Shown in pieces: positions 5,083-5,611 of a stretch of DNA of 5,611 nucleotides; position 1 is the first letter of the stretch; each line of letters opens with the position of its first letter. Under the pieces are notes generated by a model that was given only the letters and a program-made list of their open reading frames with translations, did no database searches and had not been told where the DNA came from. The translations under genes were made by a program, and so were the position numbers. This DNA comes from SOKG01 sp964449845 (GTDB lineage: Bacteria; Chloroflexota; Dehalococcoidia; SZUA-161): the NCBI GenBank assembly GCA_964449845.1, contig CAYVES010000159.1:1-5611 (forward strand). Direction: 5' to 3'.

Positions 5083-5611
5083 ATGAAGAATACCGCAGCC
5101 AGGAAGCTCAAGCAAGTACCAGAGGGATATTTGATAATAGGAGTTGACCCCCACAAGAGGAAGCATGCCGCAGTGGCCATTACTCAAGATTTCACCACCC
5201 GTGATAAATTCAAGTTCGACAATACCAGAGAAGGTCTCGAAACCATGTTACGCCGAGCTAGGATGGCAATGGTGAAATCAGGTTGCCGGGGTATCATGTT
5301 CGCTATTGAGACGGGAGGCCACTACTGGCGAAATGTGGCCTATTTCCTGGATGAGCAAGGCGTTCCATTTCGTTTCATCAACCAGTTTACCTTGAAGCGG
5401 AGGCGTGAAGGGAAGGATCTGAATCGTAGAAAGAATGACTATCGCGACAGCGAGGTAGCGGCACAGCTCTTATGTACCGGGGAATTTACTGAGAGCACAA
5501 TACCGCAGGGAGTTTATGCTGAACTACGTACCGCACACAATGCCTACCGCCGCCTAGTCAAGGAAAGGACCAGAATAACGAACCTGGTAAAAGGGCTTCT
5601 GGACGCGCTTT
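5083..5611 (+). CDS. IS110-family transposase (DEDD recombinase), N-terminal part, cut by window end
   Basis: The first 176 codons of an IS110-family transposase; full-length members are usually about 300-450 residues, so the C-terminal serine-containing Tnp20 domain is outside the window. The N-terminal RuvC-like domain shows its DEDD residues in order: D22 in IIGVDPHK (18-25), E76 in FAIETGGHYW (73-82), and D119 and D122 in RKNDYRDSEVAA (116-127). The following segment, about 145-176 (ELRTAHNAYRRLVKERTRI), looks like the helical linker typical of the family. The enzyme excises the element as a circle and inserts it using a guide RNA, with RuvC-like and serine chemistry. The start is set by AGGAGGAG 9 bases upstream. 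It is transcribed divergently from the imuB operon and has no functional tie to it. The reading frame is open to the window edge. Confidence 0.93.
   Translation, partial: MKNTAARKLKQVPEGYLIIGVDPHKRKHAAVAITQDFTTRDKFKFDNTREGLETMLRRARMAMVKSGCRGIMFAIETGGHYWRNVAYFLDEQGVPFRFINQFTLKRRREGKDLNRRKNDYRDSEVAAQLLCTGEFTESTIPQGVYAELRTAHNAYRRLVKERTRITNLVKGLLDAL

Larger units (their letters stand above)
4825..5611 (+). mobile_element. IS110-family insertion sequence, left part only
   Basis: The element is called from its DEDD-type transposase, which starts at 5083 and continues past the window end. The left boundary is not visible: IS110 elements usually lack classical terminal inverted repeats and often make no target duplication, and the right end is outside. 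The start given is simply the first base after the imuB promoter -35 box, so the true end could lie anywhere up to about 5000. The long non-coding leader before the transposase fits the IS110 group better than the IS1111 group, whose guide RNA is normally downstream of the gene. Confidence 0.6.

Noticed and set aside
4813..5180. Two minus-strand frames of 64 and 63 residues in the leader and over the transposase start
   Set aside because: The second overlaps the well-supported transposase on the other strand. The first covers the structured leader and shows no family motif or ribosome binding site.
1..5611. CRISPR array, tRNA or rRNA genes
   Set aside because: No regularly spaced direct repeats, tRNA cloverleaf or conserved rRNA segments were seen on either strand.

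Overview
The window carries a compact SOS mutagenesis cassette on the minus strand and, diverging from it, the start of an IS110-family insertion sequence on the plus strand. Read 5'->3' on the minus strand, the cassette is: a LexA-operator promoter (4796-4824), a Y-family polymerase-like gene of the ImuB type (3542-4741), a small DUF6504-like gene (3278-3526), and a C-family error-prone polymerase gene, dnaE2/imuC (142-3270). The gaps between the genes are only 15 and 7 bases, so one transcript with translational coupling is likely.

The proteins fit a known division of labour. ImuB-type proteins are catalytically dead Y-family polymerases that bind the beta clamp and bring the error-prone DnaE2 to damaged template. 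Here the Y-family protein has lost its catalytic acidic residues (H7, G102 and R103 replace them) but keeps a clamp-binding pentapeptide, QNSLF. DnaE2 keeps all three polymerase aspartates. No imuA/imuA' or lexA gene is visible, and ImuB is short at its C-terminus. The promoter is striking: exact sigma70 hexamers TTGACA and TATAAT with a 17-base spacer, and a 24-base perfect palindrome containing GAAC-AAGC-GTTC lies over the spacer and -10 box. This predicts strong transcription held off by LexA until DNA damage.

From about 4825 to 5082 there is no gene. This stretch holds several potential RNA stems, including one that would mask the transposase ribosome binding site. It is a candidate left end and bridge-RNA region for the IS110 element. 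The transposase starts at 5083 and runs off the window end after 176 codons; its RuvC-like DEDD residues are visible. Positions 1-141, downstream of dnaE2, hold no supported gene, only a hairpin with no U-tract.

Organism: the Bacillus-type LexA box, the imuB-DUF6504-dnaE2 order, the form of DUF6504 (WRIDDEWWR ... ISRQYF) and the roughly even base composition suggest Chloroflexota (possibly Dehalococcoidia-like), with other Gram-positive-type lineages possible. This is an inference from gene style; no taxonomic marker is present. I see no wholly new system. The most noteworthy parts are the promoter/operator architecture, the imuA-less minimal mutasome with DUF6504, and the IS110 leader beside it.
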